Below are positions 32,234-44,861 of a stretch of DNA of 64,000 nt, piece by piece (positions within the stretch are counted from its first letter, which is position 1; the number at the start of each line of letters is the position of its first letter). The notes under the pieces were generated by a model. The model did not search any database and had not been told where the DNA came from. It saw only the letters and a list, made by a program, of their open reading frames with translations. Both the position numbers and the translations under genes were made by a program. Source of the stretch: Ureaplasma sp. Hg1 (GTDB lineage Bacteria > Bacillota_I > Bacilli_A > Mycoplasmatales > Mycoplasmoidaceae); NCBI GenBank assembly GCA_021378535.1, contig JAACJV010000001.1, positions 1 through 64,000 on the forward strand. The letters are read 5' to 3'.

Positions 32234-33145
32234 GTGATAAAATTAAGTATAATTATAACTTCTCGTAATAGGGAAGAGCTTTGTTTGAAATTGATTGAAA
32301 CCATCTATTCAAACGGAGATAATAAGGATTTAATAATTAATACATATATTGTAAACACCAACCCACTAAATCAATATAAAAAAATAATAAAAAAATATAT
32401 TAAGGAAATTAACAAAAATAATATAATTTATATTGATACCCCAATCAACCAGGGAAAACACATAACCTTTAAAGCTCTTAATTATAATTTTGACGACGAC
32501 GAAATATTGGTTTTTGTTGATGATAAAGATATGTTTATAAAAGGGTGAAAAAATTTAATTATTCCGGCATTATCGGAACTTAGTGATGATTCTATTTTGG
32601 TTACAAATGATTATAAAAATGATAAATACGAAATATTAGGTGATGTGTTTTTAAAAAACGCCACTATAGGCCAATTTTATTATAAGTACAATAAAGGAGG
32701 CGAAAAATTATTTTGAATCCCAAGTAAAATATGAAATAATATTAATTTAGAAGTTAACGATAACAATAATTATTTTGTCTATGATGAATATTTTCACTTA
32801 TTTATTCATGATATAGCGACCAAAACAATATTGCAACCCATTATTGTTCATAAATTCATACCTGGGGGTGTAACTCATAATTTTATATTAGGTCTGAAAA
32901 AAAATTATAATAATACTAAAATTATTTCTTTAAATATACTTTCATTTAATTACATAAGTTTTAGAACGAAAATTAATGTTTTATTCAATCTTTATCTAAT
33001 CAGAAGAAAAACAAAATTTAAATTAAATTTAAAAAATTGGATTTTATATAAAATATTTGAATTTTCTTTAGTTTTCTATTTCCACGAAATTAAATCTAAG
33101 AAAAAATTTAATAAAATTATTGAAAGAGGGTACGCTAATGAATAA
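32234..33145 (+). CDS. Family 2 glycosyltransferase (GTG start)
   Basis: The 303-residue protein begins at GTG 32234, with AAGG 7 bases upstream; no better start lies in the open frame. It has IKLSIIITSRNRE, the GT2 entry motif, and FVDDKD, a DxD-like metal site in DDDEILVFVDDKDMFIKGW. The same FxVDDKDxFIKGW segment occurs in the GT2 at 39468, so the two are relatives. The C-terminal quarter is Lys/Asn-rich. It overlaps the next gene by 8 bases, forming a GT2-GT4-GT4 operon through 35412. Likely acts on a surface glycan; substrate unknown. Confidence 0.82.
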
Positions 33146-34298
33146 TATTGTTTTTATCGTTATGAATCCGCATTATCAACTCGGTGGAATAGAAGCCTAC
33201 AATAGATTATTATTCGAACGTTATAATTCGAAATTCAGTATAACTGAATTATCACTCATAGTTCCAAAAGAAGAATTGAAAATTAGTTCTAGTATAAATA
33301 ATATTGATGAAATTTATGACCAAAATATTTCAAAAAAATTAATAAATTTCTATAAAATTAATATTTTTTTAAAAATATTTCAAAAAAGAAAAATAGAAAA
33401 ATTAATAACGAAATTATTTATTGATAAAAACTTCCCCAAGGGTACAATTATTATAAATTGTACAAATTTTAAAATATCTAGAAATTTAAAATCAAATACA
33501 ATCTGAGTTCAGCATTTTGATCCTAATTTTCTAAAATTTAAAAATACGAAAAAAGTTTCAGTGAGATATTTACTCACTTTTTATAATTTTATCTTTAAAA
33601 AGTACTTGCCTTGAAACTGGTGTCAATATACTGTTACTTTTGATTCGAAAAATAGAAAAAATTTGGATATTAAAAACAACAATAATAATTTTTGCATACC
33701 AATAGCTATGTATAATAAGGAAACGATAATTAAAAATTTTATTTCAAAATCTCTTTCGCCAACACCCAATAGAATAATTTTTTTAGGGAGATTAAATAAT
33801 GGCCAAAAAAATATTGTTTTTCTAAATGAAGTTGCATCTTATTTAAATGAAATAATAGATGTATATGGATATGGCGAAGATGAAAGTTTGCTTGATTTAA
33901 AGAATATGAACTATCTAGGCAAATATAATTCTGCTCAAATTCCAAAAATTTTAGAGAATGCTAAATTCCTGATTATGACTTCAGATTATGAGGGTTTTCC
34001 TGTAGTTTGTGTGGAGGCGCTCTCGCATGGAGTGCCTTGCATGTTAAGAAACACTTTCGAGAGCGCCGGGACACTTACTAGCTACTACAAAAACTTGCTC
34101 GTGGAAAAAGATAAAACACCTTGGGAATATGCTCAAATATTAGAAAAAAGTTTTAATATGTCTCAAAAAGATTATCAATTAATGTTGGTAAATCTACAAA
34201 AATTCGTTCTTAAAGAATTAAATCTTCATACATTTTATGAAAGCTGAGATAAAATTTTAGAAAAGGTTAAAAGCGATGAAAAAGATTTTAATAATTAG
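33138..34298 (+). CDS. Family 4 glycosyltransferase, copy 1
   Basis: This 386-residue GT-B enzyme starts at ATG 33138, with GAGGG upstream and overlapping the previous gene. Motifs are LGGIEAYNRLL near the N-terminus, IIFLGRLNNGQKNI at the start of the second domain, and SDYEGFPVVCVEALSHGVP, the donor-binding E-x7-E type segment of retaining GT4 enzymes. Two paralogues follow at 34276 and 49354 with very similar EGF..VE(A/S)LSHG(I/V)P segments. Reading TGA 34245 as Trp takes the frame to TAG 34296-34298, a 23-base overlap with the next gene. Sugar donor and acceptor unknown. Confidence 0.86.
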
Positions 34299-35412
34299 TT
34301 TAAAAAAACATAATAATTTTGGAGGGATTGAAAATTATAATCGGAAATTAAGTGCCATCCTTAATGCTAATGATTATGACGTAAGTGAATTTTATTTTAT
34401 GGATAATATTTGTGGCATCGAAGATGTAAGATACATTCATCCCGTTTTTAATCCCGATATATTAGCGATGCATACAAAATATTTAACAGTTAAAAATCCA
34501 ATTAAAAGAATGTATATTATGTTTAAAATACATATTAAAATAAGAAAATTTATTTATTCAATATATTCAAAATATGATTTAATTATTGATTGCACTTCTG
34601 TTTATTTTAAAAAATTTAAAAATAAAGAAAATTATATTTGAGTTCAACATGCGAATCCAAATTACTATTACGGGCAAAATAGTAATATGTTATACTCGAT
34701 TAAATTTAAAATTTTTAATATATTGCTATTTAAAACGCTTAACCCTTTTGATAAAGCGAAAAATATTGTGCTATATGATGCTTTTAATAAAGATGTAATT
34801 AAAAGAAAGCAAAATATTAGATACCATTGTATTCCTTTGTGTTCTTATAATGAAAAATATATTTTAAATAATAAGCATGATTATCAATTATCCAAACACA
34901 CGAAAATTATTTATATGGGAAGAATTAATCAAACTGCAAAAAATGTAAACTTTTTAGTTGAGGCGGCTTATTATTCAAAAAAACAAATAGAATTATGAGG
35001 GAAGAAGGAAATACCTTATCACGAAGGAAAGACAAAATACATGGGAGAATACCTTCCAAACCAAATAAAAAGTATTTTAGAAAATACTAAAATATTAGTT
35101 TTAGTATCTAATTTTGAAGGATTTTCCTATGTTTTAGTCGAGGCTTTAAGCCATGGAATACCGATAATTATAAGAAATACTTTCCCATCGGCAAATTTTT
35201 TGACTTCTAAAGGGACTGGTGTTTTGATTGATAAAAATAAATCACCTATTTTCTTCAGCGAAGCTATCAATCAAATGTCCGATGTCATTGATGATGATGA
35301 GTATCTGAAATATGTATCAAATTGTTTCGCTTTTAGTTTAGATGAATTAACAATAGATAAATTTGAAAAAAAATGAATTGGATTAGTAAATTCCATTTTA
35401 TTTAGATCTTAA
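34276..35412 (+). CDS. Family 4 glycosyltransferase, copy 2
   Basis: The 378-residue protein is similar to its upstream neighbour: NNFGGIENYNRKLS, YIWVQHANPN, IIYMGRINQTAKNV and SNFEGFSYVLVEALSHGIP. These are the first-domain glycine motif and the second-domain donor site of GT4. The start overlaps the previous frame by 23 bases, with AAAAGG upstream. TGA at 35374-35376 is Trp and the protein ends at TAA 35410-35412. Tandem GT4 paralogues usually add successive sugars in one glycan. It closes the operon that begins at 32234. Confidence 0.86.
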
Positions 35413-35552
35413 TTCTTATCGTATTTATTTTATTGAATTATCCAAACAAATAGAGATCTCTTTTTTTTAATATAGTTATTATGATAAGCACATATTGTGA
35501 CCACATTATATATGATGTTATTTAGTTGTAATATGATTAACTAAGGATAGAA

Positions 35553-35770
35553 TGATTGAAAAAATATGAAAACAATACTAATTTATTGATAATTGTAATA
35601 TCCACTATATTAGACCAAACGAATTAAATCGTTTACTTGAGATAATTTATTTAGAAGAGTTCAAATCGAAGTTTAAATAATAGTGATAAATGATAATTCA
35701 GAGTTGATTATAATGATGTGTACGAAAAATGATCCGAATCAAACATAGAATTTATTAACGATAAAATAAA
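35553..35770 (+). pseudogene. Truncated GT2 glycosyltransferase remnant
   Basis: The stretch aligns with the first about 230 bases of the intact GT2 gene at 39468: compare AATTAAATCGTTTACTTGAG with the AATTAAACCGCTTGCTTGAA of that gene, and ATAATTTATTTAGAAGA with CAATTTATTTAGAAAAT. The frame is broken by stops and small indels. It is cut off exactly at the left inverted repeat of the IS30-like element, and the rest of the gene is not found on the other side. Confidence 0.75.
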
Positions 35771-36845
35771 TAATTCCAAGCACAACACCCTATGATAAAA
35801 TTTAGGGAATGTACTTTCTTTGTGGATATATAAAAAAGTGGGTACTTAACCCCGCCAAGGAAAACAAGTGCCCATGAGTAATTATACACAATTTTCAAAA
35901 GAAGAAAGAATTAAAATAGAGGCGTATTTTAGACGTTGGTTTAAGTTTGACAGAAATTGGAAGAAGATTAATTTTTCCATAAATCTAGCATTTCGCGAGA
36001 GATTACTAAAAATAAATTACCAGACGGAACTTATAGTAGCGATTATGCAAATGAATTAGCTGCCAAAAGAGCAACCCAAGCAAAGTATGGTTTTGAAGAT
36101 AAATATTGGCACTTCATCGAATTCTTTAATGACACTTATGACAAGAGGAGGGGTATAAATCTTTCGATGGGTGTCGCCTATGAGAAATTCATCGAAGTGC
36201 CGTGTGTTAAAACGATTTATACATGAATCGAGAAAGGTATTCTCACGGTTGAAACCTTACGTAACAAAAGAAGGCCAAAGCACGACCAACGTGGCATTAC
36301 ACCCCGTAAACACGGAGAGAAGAATGTTGCATTGCGTTCTGAGGGCGCCAATAATCGGAAGGAATACGGGCATTATGAAATTGATCTCGTCCTTTCCTCT
36401 CATAATAGTAAATCATGTGTTCTAACATTACTAGAAAGAAAAACTAGATACACTTATACGGCGGTATTAGAAAATAAATCACAGCTAGGTGTAGATCAAG
36501 TAATCGCCAAGATAATGACACTAAATAATTTATCTGTCAAATCGATAATACCAGATAACGGTAAGGAATTCAATGGACTAGGATTACTTTGTAAAAACAA
36601 TAGCATTCAATATTATTATTGTGATCCTTATTGTTCGACCCAACGAGGATCCAATGAAGTTTGACACACATTATTACGTAGATGATATCCCAAGGGTTTT
36701 GATTTCAATAGAATAACTAATATAGAATTACAAGAAACGACCAATATAATTAATAATATTAAGCGAAAAATCTTTAACTATAAAAGTTCTTCCGAATTAA
36801 AGGAAGAACTTTGTTATGATATTTAAAGTATTGCACTTGGAATTA
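35771..36845 (+). mobile_element. IS30-family insertion sequence (about 1.08 kb)
   Basis: Bounded by imperfect inverted repeats: TAATTCCAAGCACAACA at 35771-35787 and TATTGCACTTGGAATTA at 36829-36845 (first 10 bases identical, then scattered matches). The size fits IS30 elements. No clear target-site duplication was found. Confidence 0.75.
35874..36826 (+). pseudogene. IS30-family transposase with two frameshifts
   Basis: Homology to IS30 transposases runs throughout. The N-terminal HTH is split: frame one covers SNYTQFSKEERIKIEAYF, frame two GLSLTEIGRRL (35931-35985 region), frame three from ISREITK (about 35990) to the TAA at 36824-36826. The catalytic domain in the last frame is complete: GHYEIDLV, SIIPDNGKEF and CDPYCSTQRGSNE supply the D, D and E. 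TGA is read as Trp. Because the DNA-binding part is broken twice the element is probably dead, unless the shifts are assembly errors or programmed. Confidence 0.8.
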
Positions 36846-37159
36846 CAATTTACATTGTGTAAAGCTCCATTTAATTAATAATAAATTTTATCATAAATTG
36901 GAATTTACGCAAAGTAATCTACAGCTCCCTATTTTTGTTATATTGAGTGAAAAAATATCTAGCTTATTTTAAATGCAGCACGTATTAAATTTCAATCTTA
37001 TTGTTTAAGTAAATTATAATAACTTGCTATGCTAAATTTATAAAAAATAACTATTTTTTATAAATTTACTAAAAAATAAATTATACTAATAAAAGCATTA
37101 GAATGCTTCCAATTGGTAAAAACAGTAAGAAAGTTTGCAATTTGAGGAGAGGGGTTATT
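36846..37159. other. Intergenic region right of the IS element
   Basis: 314 bases. Nothing gene-like except an open stretch in front of the next gene that lacks a ribosome site; promoter for the 37160 gene presumably lies here. Confidence 0.4.
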
Positions 37160-39238
37160 TTGAGTATATTTTTAGTTATTTTTATAATATTAATGCCATA
37201 TCTAGAAAAAGTTTATAATATTCTTTCGAAGCAAAAAACTAAAAGTCCGCTCTTTTTGTTTCTACTATTTTTTGGAGGATTACAGTTTTTTTCATATATT
37301 TTCATTCCAATTCCAATAACATTAACATTCATTTATGTCGTCGATTGCCTTTTTATATCTATGTATTTATTTTTCTTCCTTTATAGATATTATAAAATTT
37401 GTAAAAAAGTATACTCATCCATGACTGTTAAGGAGATAGTTAAAATTTTTATTTACAATTCCTATTTGCCGTTGCTTGTATTATGCTTGCTACTATTTGC
37501 ATTATTTTTCAATGTTAATGGTAAATATTATGAATTTTGAGGAAATTCTGATACTAGTTTTTATACTGAAATTTCTCGTAATTATAACGTGGCAATGCAT
37601 CAAGGAATCACCTTTAAAACAAACAGTGGTTTTATTGGAACAGAATATGCCGATACCAGTGTTTCGTTTCAGAGTTACTTAACCACGGGTCTTTATATGT
37701 TTTTGGGATTTTTATCTCCTATAGACTCATTAATGTTTTACAATATTGTTTGTCCAACTCTAATGGCCACACTATCGCTTTACATAATTGACTATTTCGT
37801 AAATAAAAAAAACAACAGATTTTCAATTTACAAACTTATAATCTATGGGTTATTTCTTATTTTTTACATTAATATTACACTAATATTTAAATATATGGTC
37901 ATCAGCGATAATTTAACATTAGCAGCTATGTTCGCCATGACGGCTCTTGTTGTCTACGACTCTGATAAAAGAAATATTTGAAAAGTGTCCATTATTATAC
38001 TCGCCTTTAGTTTTTTATCTTCTACACAAACAGCTTTAACAATAGGATGCGTTATTGTATTTTTAATAATAGCATTATTCTTTAATAATCTTCGTGATGC
38101 ATTGTTATTTATAGGTATTTCCTGCATTCCTTTAAGTTATGTGATATTTGATGTTAGTGGTTCTTTTTGATTTATTTTGTTAGGAAATTTATTTTGTATA
38201 ATAGCTCTAGTTATCTCACTATGAAAATATTTAAACAAAATACAAATTAAATCAAAGTTTATTTTAGAAGGGAATATTATTGTATCGAATAATAGAACAA
38301 TATTATCAGCTTCACTTATTGTGATTGATATTGCTATTTATGTAATTATGAGTTTGTTTATTTTACATTTTTGCGGTATTGATTGATATAATTATGTTAT
38401 TCCTATGATCGTAACTTTTCCGCTGTCTTTATTGGTGATATTTATAATTTGACATGATAATAAGATAGATTCGACTATAATCGCATTAACATTATTAACG
38501 ATAGTGGCTTTCGTTTTGTATCCAATATACATGAGATTGCCTGGCAGTTCATCAACGTGAAGAGTTGCATGATCATCTCCGCTATTCAGCGTATCATATT
38601 CAATTATTCCTTTTGTAGTTGCTTTTTTATCAATTTCTAGTTGAATGCTCTCTAACGATGTCGTGATTAATCAATTAGATAAAGCTCTCCCTAAAATAAA
38701 ATTACATTTTAATCCTAAAAATTATTTAATAGTTGCTCTAATAGGATGCGAAGTTCTATCTTTAGGTGCAATAATACATGATTATGGCAAACCTATAAAT
38801 ACGCAAACATCTATATACGGTGGTCTATCTAAAAAAGATATAGAAATGATTGAAGATTATAATTTTAGCGGCGGAAGAACATTTAGTGAAATAAATATTT
38901 TAAGTTATAATCAATCTGCATATGTTGGTTTTTCTGCTGAATACACCACATATAATAGTAATTTTAATTTATTATATAAATCTAGATATGAAGATAGCCA
39001 ACCGTGGGAGACGTATTATGATTATTATACTTATTTTATATTATTCAATGATGAAAAGGAATACGTTGATTTTAATGACGTTTTAAATTCTTGATATCCA
39101 CACGTTACTAGAATTGAACAAGGCGACAACATATCAATATATAAAAATCACAACTCTAAAGAACCACCCGGTAAATTAGGTGGAGATAGATGGAGAAAAG
39201 GATTGGAATACAAGGAAACCAAAATAAATTATCTATAA
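37160..39238 (+). CDS. Multi-pass GT-C-like membrane protein, paralogue 2
   Basis: The 692-residue protein has many hydrophobic helices and a soluble tail of about 190 residues. The start is taken as TTG 37160, because GGAGAGGGG lies 5 bases before it and LSIFLVIFIILMPYL then aligns with the N-termini of the paralogues; an ATG at 37103 has no ribosome site. Shared elements: the acidic loop GNSDTSFYTEISRNY near residue 130 and SSSTWRVAW (Ser at about 465). A GT-C type glycosyltransferase or polysaccharide polymerase working on the outer face of the membrane is the best guess. The tail ends with a charged GGDRWRKG segment. Ends TAA 39236-39238. Confidence 0.7.
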
Positions 39239-39467
39239 GTTTTACAGGGTATATTTTTTAGTCAATTAATTTAACATCTTATCTAATATTGATTTGAATG
39301 TTATAACGATGCTAAAGCAATAGGGAATGACTTTAAATCCGTGTTTAAAATTGATGTTTTATCTATAGGACAAATTACTTTAATTTTAATTAAGATATTT
39401 ATGCTTTGAGTATATTGCAATATGTATGATATTATTTAATCACAACACATAAACAGGGATGGATTCA

Positions 39468-40370
39468 ATGCCAGAATATAAAAACTACGCTAACTTATTA
39501 ACAATAGTGATATCTACTTATAATAGGCCCAATGAATTAAACCGCTTGCTTGAAACAATTTATTTAGAAAATTTTAAGTCGGAAATTCAAATAATAGTAA
39601 TAAACGATAATTCGACGCTAAATTATAATGATGTATTTAATAGATGATCTAAATTAGATGTGGAATTTATTAGTAACAAAAAAAATAATTTGAAAGTTTT
39701 AAATTTAATAAATAATAGGAATAAAATAAATGGTTCTTATTTTATGATGGTAGATGATAAGGATTCTTTTATAAAAGGATGATATAATTCTTTGAAACCA
39801 TTCCTCATTGCTAATTTACACACCGATGTAATTATAGCGGCGAATCGTTTTGATGGCGCTATCAATAATAAGATAATTGGTAATCCGTTAGAGGGAAATA
39901 CATATTTTGAGTTCTATTTTCAAAAAGGGAAAATAGGTGACAAAGATTGAATTATACCTACAGCTGAATTTATGGACAGTGATTTTGATTATTTGGATAT
40001 TTTTAGCAACGAAAAAATTTATAGTGAATTTTTTATATATAGATTATTTTGATTTAAGAAAATGATCAAAATAAATTCATGTTTATTGTTTCATCCCTAT
40101 TTCCGAGATGGTATATCTAGAAATAATATAGATATCAAAATAAGCAATCCTAAAGTGACGGAATATATTTCAAAATCTTTATTAGCCGAAAAAATATGTC
40201 TTAAAATAAGAATAATAAAATTATTTGAATTGTGACTAATAAAAAGCGATGGTAAAATTAATTTATCAAAAAAAAATTTACTTTTATATAGTTTACTAAA
40301 ATCATCATTTTCCTTCCATTTAATTCAAATCTTATACATTAAAAAAATTAATTTTATTTGTAAAAATTAA
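39468..40370 (+). CDS. Family 2 glycosyltransferase
   Basis: The 300-residue protein has LLTIVISTYNRPNELNRLL and IIVINDNST at the N-terminus and MVDDKDSFIKGWY as DxD-like metal site. It is the intact relative of the truncated copy at 35553 and a cousin of the GT2 at 32234. AGGGATGG precedes ATG 39468 at good spacing; the ATG 9 bases earlier has no room for a ribosome site. Seven or more Trp residues use TGA. It ends with a basic, hydrophobic tail at TAA 40368-40370. Confidence 0.84.
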
Positions 40371-40543
40371 ATTTAAAATCATCAAAAACAAATTACACTT
40401 TATAGATTAGCGTACAAATTTACAAAGAAGAAGATTTTTACAAAATGGTGACAAAGTTATTTTTATAACACTAATTTTCTTTGTATGTGTTTTTTTTTAC
40501 ATATTTATATATAATTAATACATTAGTAGGAAGGGGTTATAAT

Positions 40544-41341
40544 ATGAATGTTTATATTTTTTGGTTTGGTAATGTAGAAATTGGCAAATCAATGACTGAT
40601 AAATGAAATGAAATAAGTAAAATTATCCCAGACCATAAAATAGTTCTAGGCCCTTCTGATGAGGACCATGAATATCTTTTGAAAAATTACGAATATTATA
40701 AAGTAGCCTTTAAACAAAAAAGGTATGTTCAAATGTCAGATATATGGAGGTTGTATAAATTAAGTCAAACAGGTGGTTTATATATTGATTCTTATACGAA
40801 TGTAAACCACAATAAAATGAACACGTGATTAAACGAAATACATGGAAAAGCTAAAAACATTTATTACAGAGAAGATAAATCATATGTAAATTTATCGATG
40901 GTTTACATTCACAATCCTAATGAGGAAGCCATAAACTTGACGCTAGCTAGATATAAAAAATATGAAAACATCGATAATTTACTGAATATTGAATTATTGC
41001 CCTTGCAATTCACATACAGTCTTCTTAAATTAAATAGAATGATGTGTGGTTATGAAAAATCAGAAAATGATTATGATGTATTTCTACCGTTAAATATAAT
41101 TGACCCTAATTTAGAAGAAAATATTATATATGCTAATTTTCAAAGTTCTTGGCACAAAAACAAAGATAAGGCACTCAAACGTTGAAAAAAAGCCTTTCAA
41201 AACTATGATCATCATAAACACAAGACTTTTTTGATAGGTATTTATATGTTCTTTTTTATAAAAAATATTAGATTTTTATATTTTATTTTGCCACCATCTA
41301 TATATAAAAAAAGATGTCACTCATTACTAATCAAGATATAA
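40544..41341 (+). CDS. GT32-like glycosyltransferase (capsular polysaccharide type)
   Basis: The 265-residue protein has IFWFGN at the start and MSDIWRLYKLSQTGGLYIDSYTN, which matches the D-x(n)-GGxYxDxD segment of GT32/Gly_transf_sug enzymes such as OCH1- and capsule-type transferases. The second Asp of DxD is replaced (DSY), so the metal site is atypical. The C-terminal end has a hydrophobic stretch (FLIGIYMFFFIKN) that may attach it to the membrane. GGAAGGGG lies 7-14 bases before the ATG. Ends TAA 41339-41341. Confidence 0.75.
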
Positions 41342-41585
41342 TAATATTTTCACTTTATTAATTCGCATATAATTTTAAAATTTATTATATTTTTGCAATT
41401 TTTTATATTTTAGCGTTAAATTTATTTTAGCTAAAGCAGTTTATTGCGATGTAGTATTTATTTATAATGTTTGTTGATAGGTTATCATTACTATACAAAG
41501 TTTATGAGGAAGAAACTATTTCTCATAAACTTATAAAATTTGACCAATACATTAAACATTAACAAGGTTTTCATAGGGAGTAATT

Positions 41586-43631
41586 ATGGAGTGAATATTT
41601 ATTGCAATGCTAATATTATTGCCGTGATTACAATCAGGAATTAGAAATCGTAGTAAAGCAAGTTTTATTGTTCTGCCAGTATTATTTTTCCTGGCCGTTT
41701 ATGAAACTTTTTATAATTTTTTTATAATTTTTAATTTCAATATGGAAGCCCTTGGCATAGCTACCATTTGTAGTGTTATTTTACTTGTGATTTATTACAT
41801 GCACTATTTATTTATTAAGAATAAACTGCACCATAAAGAAAACTTAAAACAGCTATTAGAAAACTCCTATTTACCAATATGTCTTCTAGTAATTTTATTG
41901 ATTTTTATGTTTGGACAAACTATAAATAATGCTGCATCTAGCGATGCTTCTTATTATATAAATATGACTAAAGATTTTCATGGAGGAATTCATTCAAATA
42001 TATCAATTAAAGACTTATATGGAAATGATAGAAATGAGTATATGCTAATGGGTTTAAATTCATTTTTATCTTTTTTCAACGAAACAACATGAAGCGCTTT
42101 TTATAACATAGTAACGCCAATGATTATATTTTCATTAAGTTTTTATACAATTAATGATTACATAAATACGAAATCTAAAAATAAAATTAAAACGATGTTT
42201 ACAACCCTTATAGTATTTTTTACAATTCTAATTTCAATACTACTAATATCAATGAACCAGGGTATGGCTAATTACTATGGAATTAACATGGCATTAGCTT
42301 GTGTTTTTGTTTTACTTTTTTTATATAGTGTGCAAACTAAAGACAAAGAAAATTTAAAATGAGTCTATTGTGTAATTATTGGTAGTTACTTTTTTAATGC
42401 AACAGCTGTCGTACTGGCCCCGGTCATGGGAGTAATAGCTTTGATATATATATTATTTAGAAAATATACGTGGTCCAATTTATGAATAGTGATTACATGC
42501 CTTTCATTTTCTTTTGCTGCATTAGGAATGGCTTATAATTTTGAAATCATTTACTATATTGGATTAAGTTTCGTTTTAGTTTTCCTTGCCGTAGCAAGTT
42601 TGAAGTTATTAAATTTTAAGTGGTTAACTAAAATTGATGATCAAATAAGTAGGGTGTCAAATCTTGATATTTGATATAAAAAAATAATTATTTACATATT
42701 CGGTTTTATAACAATTTTTATGAGTGTCTATAATTTTGTTTATGGTTGCATTGGAATTGCTGATACAGGAAGAACAATCGAAATTCTATATTTAGTAATA
42801 AACGTAATAATATTAGGGGTTATGTTGTGTTATTTTAAATATCTATTAAATACCAAAACAACACTATCGAATTTTGATGAAATATTTATTTTACAAGTAA
42901 TTATCACGAGCCTATTATATTTTATAATATATCATGCTAACACTAGCACATGAAGAATTGGTTATATGCTACCCTTTGTCAATAGTAACTATGACGGTTT
43001 AGCTAAAATGGGTTTTGATACTTATCAATTTTTTGAAATTATCCCCGTTACCATAGCAATCGTTTTTGAGATCTCTAATTTTAATTTCTTTAAAAACGTA
43101 AAATTACCTTCCATAAATAATAGCGTTAAATTAGTTGGAGGAATGGGTTTAATTACCATTATCTTTACACCATTAATTACGGCGCCACTAAACTACACTA
43201 GTGTTAAGGTCAATGTGTATCGAGGGCTTGATCAAAATGATTTTGATATGGTAGATAAATATGATTTTAAATCGCAAATGGTTTGAAGTGATTTACCTAT
43301 ATTTGATTACAATACTTCAAAATGTAAAACACCATCTAATTATAGTCAATATACCACCAAGCACAATGGCGACACCAGTTATTCCGCAATTAAGGAATTT
43401 ACTGAAAAGGGCTATGATAAATATTTTAAATATTATGTTGTTTATAAAAATTCGCATTTAAATAAAAGACTAGAAATAAACACAATAAATTATAATGTAG
43501 TTGACGAATCAGATAATATGAAAATTTATAAATATCAAGGCAAGATTCCATTAAGTAAAGACTACCCGTTTTCATACTATCAAAATAATTATGAGACACA
43601 AATCAATCCCAAAAAAAATCATGTGATATAA
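41586..43631 (+). CDS. Multi-pass GT-C-like membrane protein, paralogue 3
   Basis: The 681-residue protein starts MEWIFIAMLILLPWL and has about 12 hydrophobic segments plus a soluble C-terminal region from about residue 545. Family markers: ASSDASYYINMTKDF near residue 125, and NTSTWRIGYMLPF (Ser at about 454). TGA encodes Trp at many positions including the conserved STWR. The C-terminal part contains YRGLDQNDFDMVDKYDF, similar to a YGGLSKKDIEMIEDYNF segment in the 37160 protein, so those two form a closer pair. GGGAG lies 10 bases before the ATG. A hairpin terminator overlaps its end. Confidence 0.7.
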
Positions 43632-43647
43632 AATTACATGATTTTTT
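43613..43647 (+). terminator. Rho-independent terminator
   Basis: AAAAAATCATGT pairs with ACATGATTTTTT around an 11-base loop; the stop of the membrane-protein gene lies in the loop. The T run is part of the stem's right arm. Confidence 0.85.
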
Positions 43648-43859
43648 ACTTATAAGTTTAATAGTTAAAAAAGATATAATTTTAGTAAAAACAAGTAATG
43701 TGTAACGCTACATTTATAGATATAATTATAAATAATTTGATGCGTTATATTCAAATGAAATTTTATATATAGAATGTTGATCCAATTCATGTTAAGAAAA
43801 ATATAGTTGGACGTCAATAAATAAGTTATAATAAATTTAATTTAAAAAGGAATAATTTC

Positions 43860-44861
43860 ATGGCGTTCTATCTAAAATTAATAACCAATATTATTATTTC
43901 AATAATATTGTCGCCAATAATTTTAGGATATAAATTTACTCATGCTAAGAATGTTAATTTAATAATTCCTGATCGATGACAGTTACAAAAAAATAATCCA
44001 TTTTTTATGCTTAAATATTTAATTGAAAATGATAAGGCTAAAAACACTTACATATGTGTTAAAAAAAATAAGCTAAATAAGGCATTTGCTGAAAATGAAA
44101 AAATTGTTGATCACATACTATGATATAGTAGTATCAAATATTTTTTTGTCTCTTCAATAGTAAATAATTATTATTATTCACATTCATTTTTACAATGCCA
44201 CCCTACAATATATCCAACGATTTTTAAAGGAAAAAATTATTTTTTCATTAGTCACGGAATAGAATTATTCACTAAAATAAGTAAGAACGGGTTAAAATAT
44301 ACACTACAAACTTCTAAAATTAATATCAACACAGTTAAAGATATTGACACAAGCGAGATAGATATAGATCCTAAAAAAAGAATAGATTGTCCTTTTTTTA
44401 AGAACATATATCAGAAACGAAATATTTCATACAACGGGAGGGGCCTCGTTTTTTTAACTTGGACCAAGTTTCCTGACTACCAAACCTTTTTAAAGTCTAA
44501 CTACACAAAAAAAGTCGATTACATTATTAAAAATTTTGATGACGTAGACATTTATTTTCATCCCTATATGAAAGAATATGGATTTAGATATTTAAAAGAA
44601 ACAAGTAATCTAAGGGACATTAGTAACAGAGATATTTTTGATTTAATATGTGAATATGATTATTGTATTGTCGATGAAAGCAGTGTTTCATTAGATTTCA
44701 TCAGTTGTGGCAAGAAAGCTTATCTATTAAATTTATATAATTCTGATATTGAGGAACATTTTTCTGATGTTAGGAAAAGTTATAAAAAAAAGCCAATAGA
44801 AGAGATAAAAGTAAAGTTGTACAACAACGACATTGACTTAGGCCAGTTTAATATTAAATAG
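43860..44861 (+). CDS. TagF-like CDP-alditol phosphotransferase candidate
   Basis: The 333-residue protein has an N-terminal hydrophobic helix (LKLITNIIISIILSPIILG) and then a GT-B-like region with FISHGIELF and DESSVSLDFISCGKKAYLL. The His-Gly and the later Ser/Asp-rich segment resemble the Glyphos_transf domain of CDP-glycerol or CDP-ribitol transferases (TagF/TagB/TarL), where FxxHG and a D-(Y/x)-SS-x(3)-D-(F/x) motif hold the donor. A CDP-alditol module lies about 6 kb downstream, which fits. It would add phospho-alditol units to a glycan. AAAGGA precedes the ATG. Similarity was judged from motifs only. Confidence 0.62.
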
